Shown here: positions 37,737 to 46,978 of the stretch, one piece after another
Position numbering within the stretch: position 1 is the stretch's first letter
How the letters are laid out: each line of letters starts with the position of its first letter
Source: Rhodanobacter thiooxydans
GTDB taxonomy: Bacteria > Pseudomonadota > Gammaproteobacteria > Xanthomonadales > Rhodanobacteraceae
Direction of reading: 5' to 3'
Length of the DNA stretch: 64,000 nt
NCBI RefSeq assembly: GCF_030291135.1
Contig: NZ_CP127409.1
Coordinates: 2,666,001 to 2,730,000, forward strand
Program-made: the position numbers and the translations under genes
Notes under the pieces: model-generated
What the model was told of the DNA's origin: nothing
What the model saw: the letters and a program-made list of their open reading frames with translations, nothing else
The model's database searches: none

Positions 37737-38213
37737 ATGCGCACATCACGTAGCCACGGCTTCACTTTGATCGAGATGCTGGTCACCCTGGCCATCTTCG
37801 CCGTGCTGCTGATGATCGCCATCCCCTCGATGCGGCCGTTCCTGCAATCGCAAAGCGTCAAGAACGCCTCGATGGACATCAACTCCACGGTGGCGCTGGC
37901 GCGCAGCGAGGCGATCAAGCGCAATGCCACGGTCGACGTGACGGCCAACAACGCGGCCGACTGGAGCCAGGGCTGGGTGGTCAGCCAGACAGCCGCCAAC
38001 GTCATCCGCAAGCAGCCCGTCCTCGGCAACATCGTGATCACGCCCACGCCAGCCAGCGGAAGCTTCAGCTTCACCGGCAACGGGCGGATGACCAGCACCG
38101 GTTCCACGTTCACGATCAAACCGGTCAACAAGACCGGCTCGCAGCCGCTCTGCCTCACCGTCACGGTGGGCGCCACCGGCCGCGTCGAGTCCACCAAGGT
38201 CACCTGCCCATGA
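37737..38213 (+). CDS. fimT: Minor pilin of the FimT/GspH family
   Basis: A 158-residue pseudopilin with a short basic leader and cut site HG-FTLIEMLVTLAIFAVLLM. The GspH/FimT pattern STVALARSEAIKRNATVDVT follows the helix. FimT proteins prime pilus assembly and in some species bind DNA for uptake. It is 3 bp after pilE and overlaps pilV by 4 bp. Confidence 0.9.
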   Translation: MRTSRSHGFTLIEMLVTLAIFAVLLMIAIPSMRPFLQSQSVKNASMDINSTVALARSEAIKRNATVDVTANNAADWSQGWVVSQTAANVIRKQPVLGNIVITPTPASGSFSFTGNGRMTSTGSTFTIKPVNKTGSQPLCLTVTVGATGRVESTKVTCP

Positions 38214-38770
38214 AAAACCAGACCGGCATGATGCTGATCGAGGCGCTGGTGTCGCTGGTCATCGCGGCCGTCGCCCTGCTCGGTACCGTCACCCTGATGG
38301 CGAAATCCACGCGCAGCGAGATGGAGTCGTACCAGCGGGTGCAGGCGCTGACCTTGGTGCAGGGCATGGCCTCGCGCATCAACGCCAACCGGCAGGTCGC
38401 CACGTGCTATTCCAACGGCGCCACCGGCCTCAGCACGACCAGCGCCTCCCTGCCCCAATGCGCCACCGGTTCAGCCGCCCAGAACGCCACCGCCAACGCC
38501 GACCTCGCCGCGTGGAAAAACGCCCTGATCGGCTCCAGCGAAGTTTCCGGCACGTCCAAGGTCGGCGCCATGATCGGCGCCGTGGGCTGCATCGATCAGG
38601 TCACCCCCTTCGATCCCAACTACCCGGTTTACCGCGTCAGTGTCGCCTGGCAGGGCCTGATGGCCACCGCGGCGCCCGTCCTGACGTGCGGGCAGGCGTC
38701 GATCGGCAGCACCAGCCTGCGCCGCGTGATCAGCGTCCAGGTCCAGATCGCCAACCTCACGACGACATGA
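38210..38770 (+). CDS. pilV: Minor pilin PilV
   Basis: A 186-residue minor pilin. MKNQTGMMLIEALVSLVIAA has the class III leader with cleavage after Gly6 and a Met at +1, and retains Glu5. The body has four cysteines, probably in disulfides. PilV belongs to the priming complex at the pilus tip. ATG overlaps the fimT stop (ATGA), and its own stop overlaps pilW. Confidence 0.9.
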   Translation: MKNQTGMMLIEALVSLVIAAVALLGTVTLMAKSTRSEMESYQRVQALTLVQGMASRINANRQVATCYSNGATGLSTTSASLPQCATGSAAQNATANADLAAWKNALIGSSEVSGTSKVGAMIGAVGCIDQVTPFDPNYPVYRVSVAWQGLMATAAPVLTCGQASIGSTSLRRVISVQVQIANLTTT

Positions 38771-39870
38771 TGACTCCTCGCGCCCACCGCCAGCCCCTGT
38801 CACATGCCCGCCTGCAGGCGGGCATGTCCCTGATCGAGCTGATGATCGCCATCGCCATCGGCCTGGCGCTGCTGGCCGGGCTCAGTTCGCTGTACGTCTC
38901 CACCAGCAAGGCGCGCACGGAATTCAACAAGACTTCCGAGCAGGTCGAGAACGGCCGCTTCGCGCTGCAGTCCATCACCCGCGACATCGAGATGGCCGGC
39001 TTCTACGGCCGCGCCAGCCTGCCGGTCTCCACGGCCAGCTATGCCCTGTCGGATCCCTGCGCCACGACACCCACGTCGATGGGGTTCGGCACCACCCCGG
39101 CGGTCACTGTCCCGCTCCCGGTGTACGGGCCTGCGCTGGCCACTCCCGCCCTCACATGCCTGACGGCCGCCCTGCCGAACATGGTCACAGGCGCCGAAGT
39201 CCTCACCGTCAGCTACGTCTCCGGCAGCACCACCGCCGCCGCCAACGGTACCGATTACTACGTGCAGCGTTCCGGCTGCGAGACCGACAGCAAGGTGCTG
39301 GTCTACAGCAAGACTGCCGCTGATTTCACCCTGCACAACAAGGCCGCCGTCGCCGGCGGCACCTGCAGCACCAGCACCAAAGCCGAGCTGCGCAAGTACG
39401 TCGAGCGCAGCTACTACGTGGCCACCTGCGACGTGTGCGGCACCGACACCACGCCAACACTGAAAATGGCCGAGTTCGTGAACGGTGCGATCCAGACCTC
39501 CTCGCTGGTCACCGGCATCCAGGACGTGCACTACAGCTACGGCGTGGACCTCGACAACAACGGCTCGCCGGACTGCTACGTCGACAACCCGTCCGACATC
39601 AGCGCCGTGCCGGCGGCCTGCGCCACCGCGGCGACGGCGGCCTCCTACACCTGGACCGCATCGGCCACCGCCAACTGGGCCAACGTCACCGCCGTGCGCA
39701 TCAACCTGCTTTCGCGCAACCTCGACAGCACCGCCAGCTGGACCGACACCCGCACCTACGACCTGGGCCGCGCCGCGGTGAATGGCCCGTACAACGACCA
39801 CTACAAGCGGCACGTCTACGGTACCGTTGCCCGCATCTGGAACACCGGCGGCCCGAGGGAGAACCAGTGA
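38767..39870 (+). CDS. pilW: Minor pilin PilW
   Basis: A 367-residue minor pilin with cut site AG-MSLIELMIAIAIGLALLA and the PilW pattern GRFALQSITRDIEMAGFYGR. The long C-terminal domain carries several cysteine pairs (CETDSK, CDVCGTD, CYVDN). Start ATG at 38767 (ATGATG, overlapping the pilV TGA) or the second ATG at 38770. Part of the tip priming complex with PilV, PilX and PilY1. Its stop overlaps the pilX start. Confidence 0.92.
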   Translation: MMTPRAHRQPLSHARLQAGMSLIELMIAIAIGLALLAGLSSLYVSTSKARTEFNKTSEQVENGRFALQSITRDIEMAGFYGRASLPVSTASYALSDPCATTPTSMGFGTTPAVTVPLPVYGPALATPALTCLTAALPNMVTGAEVLTVSYVSGSTTAAANGTDYYVQRSGCETDSKVLVYSKTAADFTLHNKAAVAGGTCSTSTKAELRKYVERSYYVATCDVCGTDTTPTLKMAEFVNGAIQTSSLVTGIQDVHYSYGVDLDNNGSPDCYVDNPSDISAVPAACATAATAASYTWTASATANWANVTAVRINLLSRNLDSTASWTDTRTYDLGRAAVNGPYNDHYKRHVYGTVARIWNTGGPRENQ

Positions 39871-40427
39871 TGAAGACCTCGCCGTCCCGCGCCTCGCAAC
39901 GCGGCTTCACCCTGGTGATGACGCTGATCTTCCTGGTCATCTTCATGCTCTTCGCCATTTCCATGGTCAGTTCGAGCATGATCAACACCAAGGTCGCCGC
40001 CAACCAGCAGTACCGGCTGGAAGCCGGTACCGTGGCGCAGCAGGGCATCGAACAGGTGATGAGCCAGCCGTTCATCCGCGTGCCGATCACCACCATCACC
40101 CCCGTGCCGGTCGACGTCAACGGCGATGGCAAACCGGATTTCATTGCCCAGGTCGCACCGCCCGCCTGCCTCGATAGCAAGATCATCCCGAACGCAAGCC
40201 TGCCGGTGGGCGATGTCTGCAAGGTGCCCAACAATCCCAACGGCAACCTGATCCTGCCCGGCCCGTCCTCCTCGGTATCTCCTCCACCGGCAGCACCCTC
40301 GATGTGCTCGGCGACGGATTGGGACATCCAGTCCGGCGTCACCGATCCAAACAACACCGCCGTCGCGGTCACCGTGCACCAGGGCGCCTCCGTACAGGTA
40401 CCAATCGGCACGCCCTGTCCCTACTAA
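39870..40427 (+). CDS. pilX: Minor pilin PilX
   Basis: A 185-residue PilX/GspK-like minor pilin: MKTSPSRASQRG-FTLVMTLIFLVIFMLFAI with the non-acidic +5 position (Val at +4, Met at +5) usual for PilX, placing it at the pilus tip. A Pro-rich loop (GPSSSVSPPPAAPSM) precedes the C-terminal strand. The ATG at 39870 shares its A with the pilW TGA. It is followed 30 bp later by pilY1. Confidence 0.9.
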   Translation: MKTSPSRASQRGFTLVMTLIFLVIFMLFAISMVSSSMINTKVAANQQYRLEAGTVAQQGIEQVMSQPFIRVPITTITPVPVDVNGDGKPDFIAQVAPPACLDSKIIPNASLPVGDVCKVPNNPNGNLILPGPSSSVSPPPAAPSMCSATDWDIQSGVTDPNNTAVAVTVHQGASVQVPIGTPCPY

Positions 40428-40457
40428 TCCCGCATCCGTCCCCGCGGAGAAGTCGTC

Positions 40458-43400
40458 ATGCCACACACGCGTACCCATCTGAATCGCCGGCTGCGTATCC
40501 TCGTTCTGATCGCCGCGGCGCTGACGCTACCAGGCATGGCCAGCGGCGAGGACATCGACCTGTATACCGGCAAGCCGATCAACGGCGGGCAGCCGAACGT
40601 GATTCTTTTGCTGGACAGCTCCAGCGCGTGGAACGGCAACGCAGCGTTCAGTTGTCCCACGACCGGCGTGGTCTCTTCCAACAATGCAAGCACGGACGCC
40701 GGCTTTGAACAGTGCGCCCTCTACAACGCGGTGACTGCTGTAGGCACCAATCCGCAGCTGGCCGGCAACATCAACGTGGGCCTGATGCGCTGGGATAAGA
40801 GCAAGGACGGAACGACCAATTCGGGGGCGACTTACAGTGGAAACGGCGGCTATTTCAAGTCCCCGCAGCCGCAGGCGGCGCTGCTGCCCGTGATCGGCGA
40901 CTCGTCCGGTTCCACCACCTCAACCGGCGCCATCAACCTCGCCAGCTTGCAGAGCGTCATCAAGGGAATCGACCGGACGGGGGATGGCTCAAACAACCCG
41001 AATACCGGCGGCGGCATGCAGGAAGTGTGGGCCTACTACTCGCGCAACATCGGCCTGTCGAATACCAACTACACGACACTGCCCAAGCTCAACGTCTGCC
41101 AGAAGAACTTCGTGATCTACATCGCCAATGCCATGAACAACGGCGATCCAAACATGAGCCAGAACATCTGGGGGCCCGCACTCGTCAAGGCCGGCGCGAC
41201 GGCGGCGCAGCAAAAGACCGTCATCATTCCCCCGCCCTACACCAAGTATCAAGGCCAGGGTGGCGGCCCCGAGTGGGCCCGCTTCATGTACCAGACCGAC
41301 CTTTCCGGTGGCACCAACAGCGGTTCCCCGCAGAACATCATTACCTACACGATCGCCGTGACCGACGGCAAGAATCCCGACTACGTCAGCTATGTCCAGA
41401 GCATGGCCAGCAACGGCGGCGGCAAGTCGTTCGTAGTCAACATCAATGACCCGAACGCGCTGAACGACCTGGTCAAGGACCTGGTAGGCATCTTCAATGA
41501 AGTGCAGGCGACCAACAGCGTGTTCGCCTCGGTGAGCCTGCCGGTCAGCGTAAACGCCCAGGGTACCTCGCTCAACCAGGTCTATGTCGGCATGTTCCGC
41601 CCGGATGCCACCGCCGCGCCGCGCTGGGCGGGCAACCTCAAGCAGTACCAGCTTGGCTTCGACACCAACAACAACGTGGTGCTGGACGATTCGCTGGGCA
41701 ACCCGGCGATCAGCAACGCCGGCACCGGCTTCATTTCGCCCACCGCACTCAGTTTCTGGACTGCGGACCACCAGACCGGTACCCCGCGCGACGGCCCGTT
41801 CACCATTACCGCCAGCGGCTATACCAGCACCATCGTCACCAGCTGGCCGACCAATGGTTTCTGGGTCAACCACCCGACCGGCGCGGGCGGCGCCTTCGAC
41901 GCCTCTGACGGCGAGATCGTCGACAAGGGCGGCGTCGCCGAGATGGCTCGCGCGGATTACCTTACCGACCAGTCGGCGCGGGTGATCTACACCTGCACCA
42001 GCGTGGGCGGCTGCCCCACCTCCGGCACGCTGCCCACGTTCGACGCCACCACGCTGGGCGGCAACAGCCTGTTCGGCACCAGCTCGACCACCACGCCCAC
42101 CACCACCAACCTGATCAACTGGATCCGCGGCACGGACAACAACACCGGTCCCGGTGCCGAGAGCCCGGCCGGGCCGGGCAGCCCGGTCACCGTTCGGCCG
42201 TCCATCCACGGCGACGTGCTGCATTCGCGGCCGGCGGTCGTCAACTACGGCGGTTCCATCGGCATCGTGGCGTTCTACGGTTCCAACGACGGCCTCTTCC
42301 GCGCCGTCAACGGCAACAAGGATGCCACCGCGCCCGGCGTCATCAAGATGGCCAGCGGACGACTGGTACGCCCCGGTGGCGAACTGTGGTCGTTCATTGC
42401 ACCCAATTTCTTCAGCAAATTCCAGCGCCTGTACAACAACAGCCCGGCACTCACGCTGGGTGCCGCCAGCGGCAGCGGCAAGGACTACTTCTTCGACGGC
42501 ACCACCACGGTCTATCAGGACCTGCGCAACGCCGCAAGCCCGAAGACCTACATCTATGTCACGGCGCGCCGTGGCGGTCGCCTGATCTACGCGTTCGACG
42601 TGAGCGACCCGACCAAGCCACCGACATTCCTGTGGAGCAAGACCAACGCCAACATCCCCGAACTCGGCCAGACCTGGTCGCAACCGAAACTGGCACTGGT
42701 CAAGGGCCACACTGACCTCAGCGGCAATCCCATCCCCGTGGTGGTCATGGGCGGCGGCTATGACCCCGCCGAGGATATCGACCCGGCTACGTCAGGCGGG
42801 GATACCATGGGTCGTGCGATCGTGGTGCTGGATGCCTTCGACGGCAGCACGGTGTGGACCGCCTGTGCCTCCGGCTGCACAGCCGCAGTGCCCGGCATGA
42901 CCTATGCGATCCCGTCCGACATTACCCTGCTCGACCGCAACGGCGACGGCTACACCGACCGCCTCTACACCGGCGACCTGGGCGGCAACATCTGGCGCGT
43001 CGACGTCGACGACACTTCCACCGCCAACTGGAAAGTGACCAAGCTTGCCAGCCTGAGCAGCACCGGTACCGGCACCGGCGCCAGCTGCGCCAGCAACCCC
43101 ACCGGCGCGCGCAAGTTCTTCTATCCGCCCGATGTCACGCCAACCTCCAGCTTCGACGCCGTGGTGGCCGCCAGTGGCGACCGCGAGCATCCCCTGTTGA
43201 CGAACGCATCCTCCTGCGTGGTCAACCGCTTCTACATGCTGAAGGACACCAACACCGGCACCAGCGTGGCCGCCGGCTGGACCACGATCACCGACTCCAT
43301 GCTCACCGACGAAACCGGTGCCGCTGCCGGAACGACGACGCCGTACTCCTCCACCAGTACGACGCCGGGCTTCTACGTCACTCTGAATCATTCCGGCGAG

Positions 43401-43784
43401 AAGGCGGTGAATGCGCCGTTGACGGTGGCTGGCTATACCTACTTCGGCACCAATACCCCGGCCGATCCTTCCCTGAACCCCAACATGTGCTATCCGAACC
43501 TGGGTGTCGCGCGCGGCTACGCAATCAACTTCCTGACCGGCGCGGGCCAGAACAGCAACGGCTATATCGTCTTCGACGGCGGCGGCCTGCCGCCCTCGCC
43601 GGTATTCGGCCTGGTCGAAGTCACTCCCGGCAGCGGCGTGTACACCCCGGTACTCATCGGCGGCGGCAACCAGACCGGAACAGGCGGCGGCAACAACAGC
43701 TCGGCGCTGGGTGCCCAGAAAGTCATCCCGCCCAACACCGGCAAGCGCAAGCGTACCTACTGGTTCACCGAAGGCCTGCAATAA
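40458..43784 (+). CDS. pilY1: Type IV pilus tip adhesin/assembly protein PilY1
   Basis: An 1108-residue secreted protein that caps the pilus and mediates adhesion and surface sensing. A signal peptide (LRILVLIAAALTLPGMASGE) is followed by an N-terminal von Willebrand A-like region (PNVILLLDSSSAWNG) to about residue 350 and a C-terminal PilY1 beta-propeller. The propeller holds the calcium-binding loop LLDRNGDGYTDRLYTGDLGG near residue 826, matching the DxNxDGxxD loop that controls retraction in Pseudomonas. The MIDAS motif DxSxS reads DSSSA, so its last Ser is lost. Numerous cysteines occur in pairs. Last gene of the minor-pilin operon. Confidence 0.95.
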   Translation: MPHTRTHLNRRLRILVLIAAALTLPGMASGEDIDLYTGKPINGGQPNVILLLDSSSAWNGNAAFSCPTTGVVSSNNASTDAGFEQCALYNAVTAVGTNPQLAGNINVGLMRWDKSKDGTTNSGATYSGNGGYFKSPQPQAALLPVIGDSSGSTTSTGAINLASLQSVIKGIDRTGDGSNNPNTGGGMQEVWAYYSRNIGLSNTNYTTLPKLNVCQKNFVIYIANAMNNGDPNMSQNIWGPALVKAGATAAQQKTVIIPPPYTKYQGQGGGPEWARFMYQTDLSGGTNSGSPQNIITYTIAVTDGKNPDYVSYVQSMASNGGGKSFVVNINDPNALNDLVKDLVGIFNEVQATNSVFASVSLPVSVNAQGTSLNQVYVGMFRPDATAAPRWAGNLKQYQLGFDTNNNVVLDDSLGNPAISNAGTGFISPTALSFWTADHQTGTPRDGPFTITASGYTSTIVTSWPTNGFWVNHPTGAGGAFDASDGEIVDKGGVAEMARADYLTDQSARVIYTCTSVGGCPTSGTLPTFDATTLGGNSLFGTSSTTTPTTTNLINWIRGTDNNTGPGAESPAGPGSPVTVRPSIHGDVLHSRPAVVNYGGSIGIVAFYGSNDGLFRAVNGNKDATAPGVIKMASGRLVRPGGELWSFIAPNFFSKFQRLYNNSPALTLGAASGSGKDYFFDGTTTVYQDLRNAASPKTYIYVTARRGGRLIYAFDVSDPTKPPTFLWSKTNANIPELGQTWSQPKLALVKGHTDLSGNPIPVVVMGGGYDPAEDIDPATSGGDTMGRAIVVLDAFDGSTVWTACASGCTAAVPGMTYAIPSDITLLDRNGDGYTDRLYTGDLGGNIWRVDVDDTSTANWKVTKLASLSSTGTGTGASCASNPTGARKFFYPPDVTPTSSFDAVVAASGDREHPLLTNASSCVVNRFYMLKDTNTGTSVAAGWTTITDSMLTDETGAAAGTTTPYSSTSTTPGFYVTLNHSGEKAVNAPLTVAGYTYFGTNTPADPSLNPNMCYPNLGVARGYAINFLTGAGQNSNGYIVFDGGGLPPSPVFGLVEVTPGSGVYTPVLIGGGNQTGTGGGNNSSALGAQKVIPPNTGKRKRTYWFTEGLQ

Positions 43785-44102
43785 GCGTTGACGGGAACTT
43801 GCAGGCGCGGCCACCGGGTCGCGCCTGCACCACGGCCACGGCGAAGTGGACCCTCCGCGAGGGTGGGAGCCCAAAGGCCGGCGCGGGAGTGCCGCCGCCT
43901 GGATAGCCGGAATCACGATGCACGCGGCCGCGTGCGTCGTGCGCCACAGCATGTCGCCACCCGTTTCCGGGCCGGCGGTCACATCGCCCGATGCGTTCCT
44001 TCACGGCTGCCAACCTGCCCATTTCGCGCTAGTGTTGTGGCGCTGATGCTGCCGGACACGACTGCGCGTTCGGGATAACGTGGGGGAAATACGGAGCAGC
44101 GG
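43785..44102. other. 318-bp gap between pilY1 and the hybrid kinase gene
   Basis: Contains a strong hairpin 16 bp past pilY1 (43801-43828: GCAGGCGCG, 10-base loop, CGCGCCTGC) without a T tract, and a perfect 16-bp palindrome GCACGCGGCCGCGTGC at 43920-43935. No promoter could be called with confidence. No protein-like frame. Confidence 0.55.
43801..43828 (+). terminator. Hairpin after pilY1, possible terminator or 3' stabiliser
   Basis: A 9-bp perfect GC-rich stem close to the pilY1 stop. The lack of a following T run makes it an atypical intrinsic terminator; protection of the mRNA 3' end or a Rho-assisted stop is as likely. Confidence 0.35.
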
Positions 44103-46007
44103 ATGGACATGGCGACCCACTCCTGGCCCGCACGCCTGTGGCAGCGGGCTTCGCTGATGCAGCGCCTGGCCTTCGTGGCGCTGGTGCCCGCCCTGGCCAC
44201 TGCCGCGCTGCTGGTGACCCTGCTGACCCTGCGCCAGCTGGCCAACCTGCGCCAGCTGGCGCACGGCAATGCCGAGGCCATCGCCACCCAGGCCGCCTCG
44301 ATCACCGTGCAGCCGCTGCGCGCGATGCAACTACGCGAGCTGGCGCAGGTCGCCGATTCGATTGGCGACCTGCCGCACGTGGCACGCGTGCAGATCCGCA
44401 CCGCCGCCGGCCAGATCCTCGCCGACCGCCACAAGCCCGATGCCAGCCGGGACCCGCGGGAAATCCTCACCGTGGTGCGCGATGTGGTCGATCGCGATTC
44501 CTCCGGGGTGGTCGTGCTGGGTACCGTGCTGGTGGATGTGAGCCTGCACGACGCGATCGCCGCCCAGCGCGCGAGCCTGCGCTATGCGCTGCTCACCCTG
44601 CTGTTGAGCCTGTTCGTCACCGGCGTGATCGGCTGGCAGGCCGCTCGCTGGATCAGCGCGCCACTGCGCCATCTGGCCGGTGCCGTGCGCCAGCTCGGGC
44701 AGGGCGACCGCCAGGTAGCGGTGCTGGTGACCGACCACACCGAGATCGGTGAACTGCAGCAGGGTTTCAACCACGCGGCGGCGGCGTTGCACGATGTGCG
44801 GCGCGGGATGGAACAGCAGATCGAACAGGCCACGCAGGAACTGGCCCACAAGAATGCCGCGCTGGAAGCGGCCAGCCTGGCCAGGTCGCGCTTCCTGGCA
44901 GCCGCCTCGCACGACCTGCGCCAGCCGCTGTACGCGCTGACCCTGTTCTCCTCCGCACTGGCGGTGGACGAACACGACCCGCAGCGGCTGGACCGGATCG
45001 CCCACATCCAGGAATGCGTGCAGTCGCTCGACCACCTGTTCAGCGAACTGCTCGACCTGACGCGACTGGAAACCGGCGCGGTGCAGGTCGAGATCAGCGA
45101 GTTCCCACTCGACCAGGTCTTCGCCGAAGTCAGCCGCAATTTCGACATGGTCGCCGAGCAGCGTGGACTGCAGCTGGCCATCCACCCTGCCCGGCTATGG
45201 GTGCGCAGTGATCGCACCATGCTCACCCGCATCCTCAACAACCTGGTCAGCAACGCCCTGCGCTTCACCCGCCACGGCGGCGCACTGGTCGGCACCCGCC
45301 GCACCACCGATGGCCGGGTACGCGTCGAGGTGTGGGATACCGGCCGCGGCATTGCGCCGAAGCACCTGCCCAGCGTGTTTGACGAGTTCTACCGCATCGA
45401 CGACCACCCCGACGCCGGGCTCGACGACGGCTCACACTCGGGCCTGGGGCTGGGGCTGGCGACCGTGCAGCGACTGGCGGAACTGCTCGACACCGAGGTC
45501 CTGGTGAAATCCCGGCTCGGCCGGGGCAGCGTGTTCCATTTCCTGCTGCCGATCGCCACCGCTCGCACGGATCTGCCCGGATTCGACAACGACAGCCCCG
45601 CCGATCTGGCCGGCAAACGCGTGCTGGTCGTGGACGACGACCCGGCTATCCTGTCCGGCATCCGCTTCCTGCTGCGTAGCTGGGGCTGCGAGGTGGAGGT
45701 GGCCGAGGATCGGCTGCAGGCGCTGGAGGCCATCGAAAACTGGCCCGGTCCACCCGACATCGTGATCTGCGACCTGCACCTGCGCAGCGGCGAAAGCGGC
45801 ACCGACATCTTCGCCGCGCTCGACCGGCACTACCGGCGCGATGGGGGCGCACCATTCGCCCGCCTGCTGGTCACCGGCGAAACCCGCATCGACCGCCTGC
45901 GTGAAATCATCGCCGCGAAGATCCCGCTGCTGTACAAACCGGTTTCGCCGCAACAGCTGCGCAGCACGATGACCTCGGCATGGACCGTCATCCACGACGA
46001 CAAATGA
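44103..46007 (+). CDS. Orphan hybrid sensor histidine kinase with C-terminal receiver
   Basis: A 634-residue inner-membrane kinase. Two membrane helices (FVALVPALATAALLVTLLTL; YALLTLLLSLFVTGVIGW) bracket a periplasmic sensor of about 120 residues. A HAMP linker, a coiled coil and the HisKA box (AAASHDLRQPLYALTLFSSA) follow. The ATPase has N box (LTRILNNLVSNALRFTRHGG), WDTGRGIAPKHLPSVFDEFY and GLGLGLATVQRL. A receiver (VLVVDDDPAILSGI, phospho-Asp in VICDLHLRSG, Lys in LLYKPVSP) ends the protein. ATG at 44103 has GGAG 6 bases before it. No response regulator with an output domain is adjacent, so its partner lies elsewhere. Signal unknown. Confidence 0.9.
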   Translation: MDMATHSWPARLWQRASLMQRLAFVALVPALATAALLVTLLTLRQLANLRQLAHGNAEAIATQAASITVQPLRAMQLRELAQVADSIGDLPHVARVQIRTAAGQILADRHKPDASRDPREILTVVRDVVDRDSSGVVVLGTVLVDVSLHDAIAAQRASLRYALLTLLLSLFVTGVIGWQAARWISAPLRHLAGAVRQLGQGDRQVAVLVTDHTEIGELQQGFNHAAAALHDVRRGMEQQIEQATQELAHKNAALEAASLARSRFLAAASHDLRQPLYALTLFSSALAVDEHDPQRLDRIAHIQECVQSLDHLFSELLDLTRLETGAVQVEISEFPLDQVFAEVSRNFDMVAEQRGLQLAIHPARLWVRSDRTMLTRILNNLVSNALRFTRHGGALVGTRRTTDGRVRVEVWDTGRGIAPKHLPSVFDEFYRIDDHPDAGLDDGSHSGLGLGLATVQRLAELLDTEVLVKSRLGRGSVFHFLLPIATARTDLPGFDNDSPADLAGKRVLVVDDDPAILSGIRFLLRSWGCEVEVAEDRLQALEAIENWPGPPDIVICDLHLRSGESGTDIFAALDRHYRRDGGAPFARLLVTGETRIDRLREIIAAKIPLLYKPVSPQQLRSTMTSAWTVIHDDK

Positions 46008-46033
46008 AGCCACGCACGGCTGCCTGCGAGGGC

Positions 46034-46061
46034 AAAAAAAGAGCGCCCGTCAGGGCGCTCT
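46034..46061 (-). terminator. Intrinsic terminator of tRNA-Lys
   Basis: Read leftward, AGAGCGCCC, loop TGAC, GGGCGCTCT is followed by seven T (46034-46040), six bases past the tRNA CCA end. The 9-bp stem is perfect. Confidence 0.92.
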
Positions 46062-46067
46062 GGAAAC

Positions 46068-46143
46068 TGGTGGGTCGTCCGGGACTCGAACCCGGGACCA
46101 ATAGATTAAAAGTCTACTGCTCTACCAACTGAGCTAACGACCC
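46068..46143 (-). tRNA. tRNA-Lys (anticodon UUU)
   Basis: A complete 76-nt cloverleaf on the minus strand: acceptor GGGTCGT/ACGACCC, D-arm TAGCTCAGTTGGTAGAGCA, anticodon loop CTTTTAA giving anticodon TTT, T-loop GGTTCGAGTCC, discriminator A and encoded CCA. It follows queC, the arrangement seen in Pseudomonas. Confidence 0.97.
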
Positions 46144-46167
46144 ATCATTGCAAAACTCAAGCGGACA

Positions 46168-46196
46168 ATTTTACGGGCTGGGCGACAGCGGCACAA
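46168..46196 (-). promoter_or_regulatory. Predicted promoter of tRNA-Lys
   Basis: Read leftward, TTGTGC (46191-46196), 17-base spacer, TAAAAT (46168-46173), placing the start near 46161, about 18 nt before the tRNA 5' end. It lies in the gap after queC, so the tRNA can be made independently of the que genes. Confidence 0.5.
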
Positions 46197-46213
46197 GCAA
46201 ACGCGCCGAGCGC

Positions 46214-46909
46214 TCAGATGTAGCGGGTCGGGTCGGCCAGGCCCGCTTCGCGGAAACCCTGCGCACGCAGCCGGCAGGCGTCGCAATGGCCACAGGCGCG
46301 ACCATCGTCGTCAGCCTGGTAGCAGCTCACCGTAGCCGAGAAATCCACGCCAAGGCGCTGGCCTTCGCGCGCGATGTCGGCCTTGCTCATGCGCATCAGT
46401 GGCGCATGGATGCGGATGCCGGCGCCTTCAACGCCAGCCTTGGTGGCGACATTTGCCAATGCCTCGAACGCCTCGACGAAGGCAGGCCGGCAATCCGGAT
46501 AGCCCGAGTAGTCGACCGCGTTGACGCCGCACCATATGTCGCTGGAACCAAGCACCTCGGCCCAGCCCAGCGCGATCGACAACATGATGGTGTTGCGTGC
46601 CGGCACGTAGGTCACCGGGATGTGGCCATCGCCATCGTGCGCGCTGTCGTCCAGCGGCACGTCGATGTCGGCGGTGAGCGCGGAGCCACCGATGCTGCGC
46701 AGGTCGATGCTGACCGTCTTGTGTTCCAGCGCTCCGAGCATCTTCGACACGCGATCGGACGCAGCCAGTTCCGAACTATGCCGCTGGCCATAGGCCACAC
46801 TCAACGCATGCACCTGATAGCCCTGCTCGCGCGCCAGCGCGATGGTGACGGCTGAATCCATGCCGCCGGAGACGAGCACGACGGCCTTGCGCAACGTGTT
46901 TTGAGACAT
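46214..46909 (-). CDS. queC: 7-cyano-7-deazaguanine synthase
   Basis: QueC converts 7-carboxy-7-deazaguanine to preQ0 with ATP and ammonia in queuosine synthesis. The 231-residue protein has the PP-loop [38 protein letters not shown], and the zinc site SCYQADD then [25 protein letters not shown] is the normal N-terminus; the start at 46909 is preferred to the upstream ATG at 46948. It lies 69 bp after queE. Confidence 0.95.
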   Translation of the reverse strand: MSQNTLRKAVVLVSGGMDSAVTIALAREQGYQVHALSVAYGQRHSSELAASDRVSKMLGALEHKTVSIDLRSIGGSALTADIDVPLDDSAHDGDGHIPVTYVPARNTIMLSIALGWAEVLGSSDIWCGVNAVDYSGYPDCRPAFVEAFEALANVATKAGVEGAGIRIHAPLMRMSKADIAREGQRLGVDFSATVSCYQADDDGRACGHCDACRLRAQGFREAGLADPTRYI

Positions 46910-46978
46910 GCTGTATTCCACTTCGGAGTGACCGGTCATCGGCCGCAAACGCCACCGGCAACACAGGCCGGCGCGACA

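Noticed and set aside
43920-43935. Perfect 16-bp palindrome GCACGCGGCCGCGTGC as an operator
   Set aside because: All but two bases are G/C, it is isolated and not near a promoter, so chance in a GC-rich sequence is likely.
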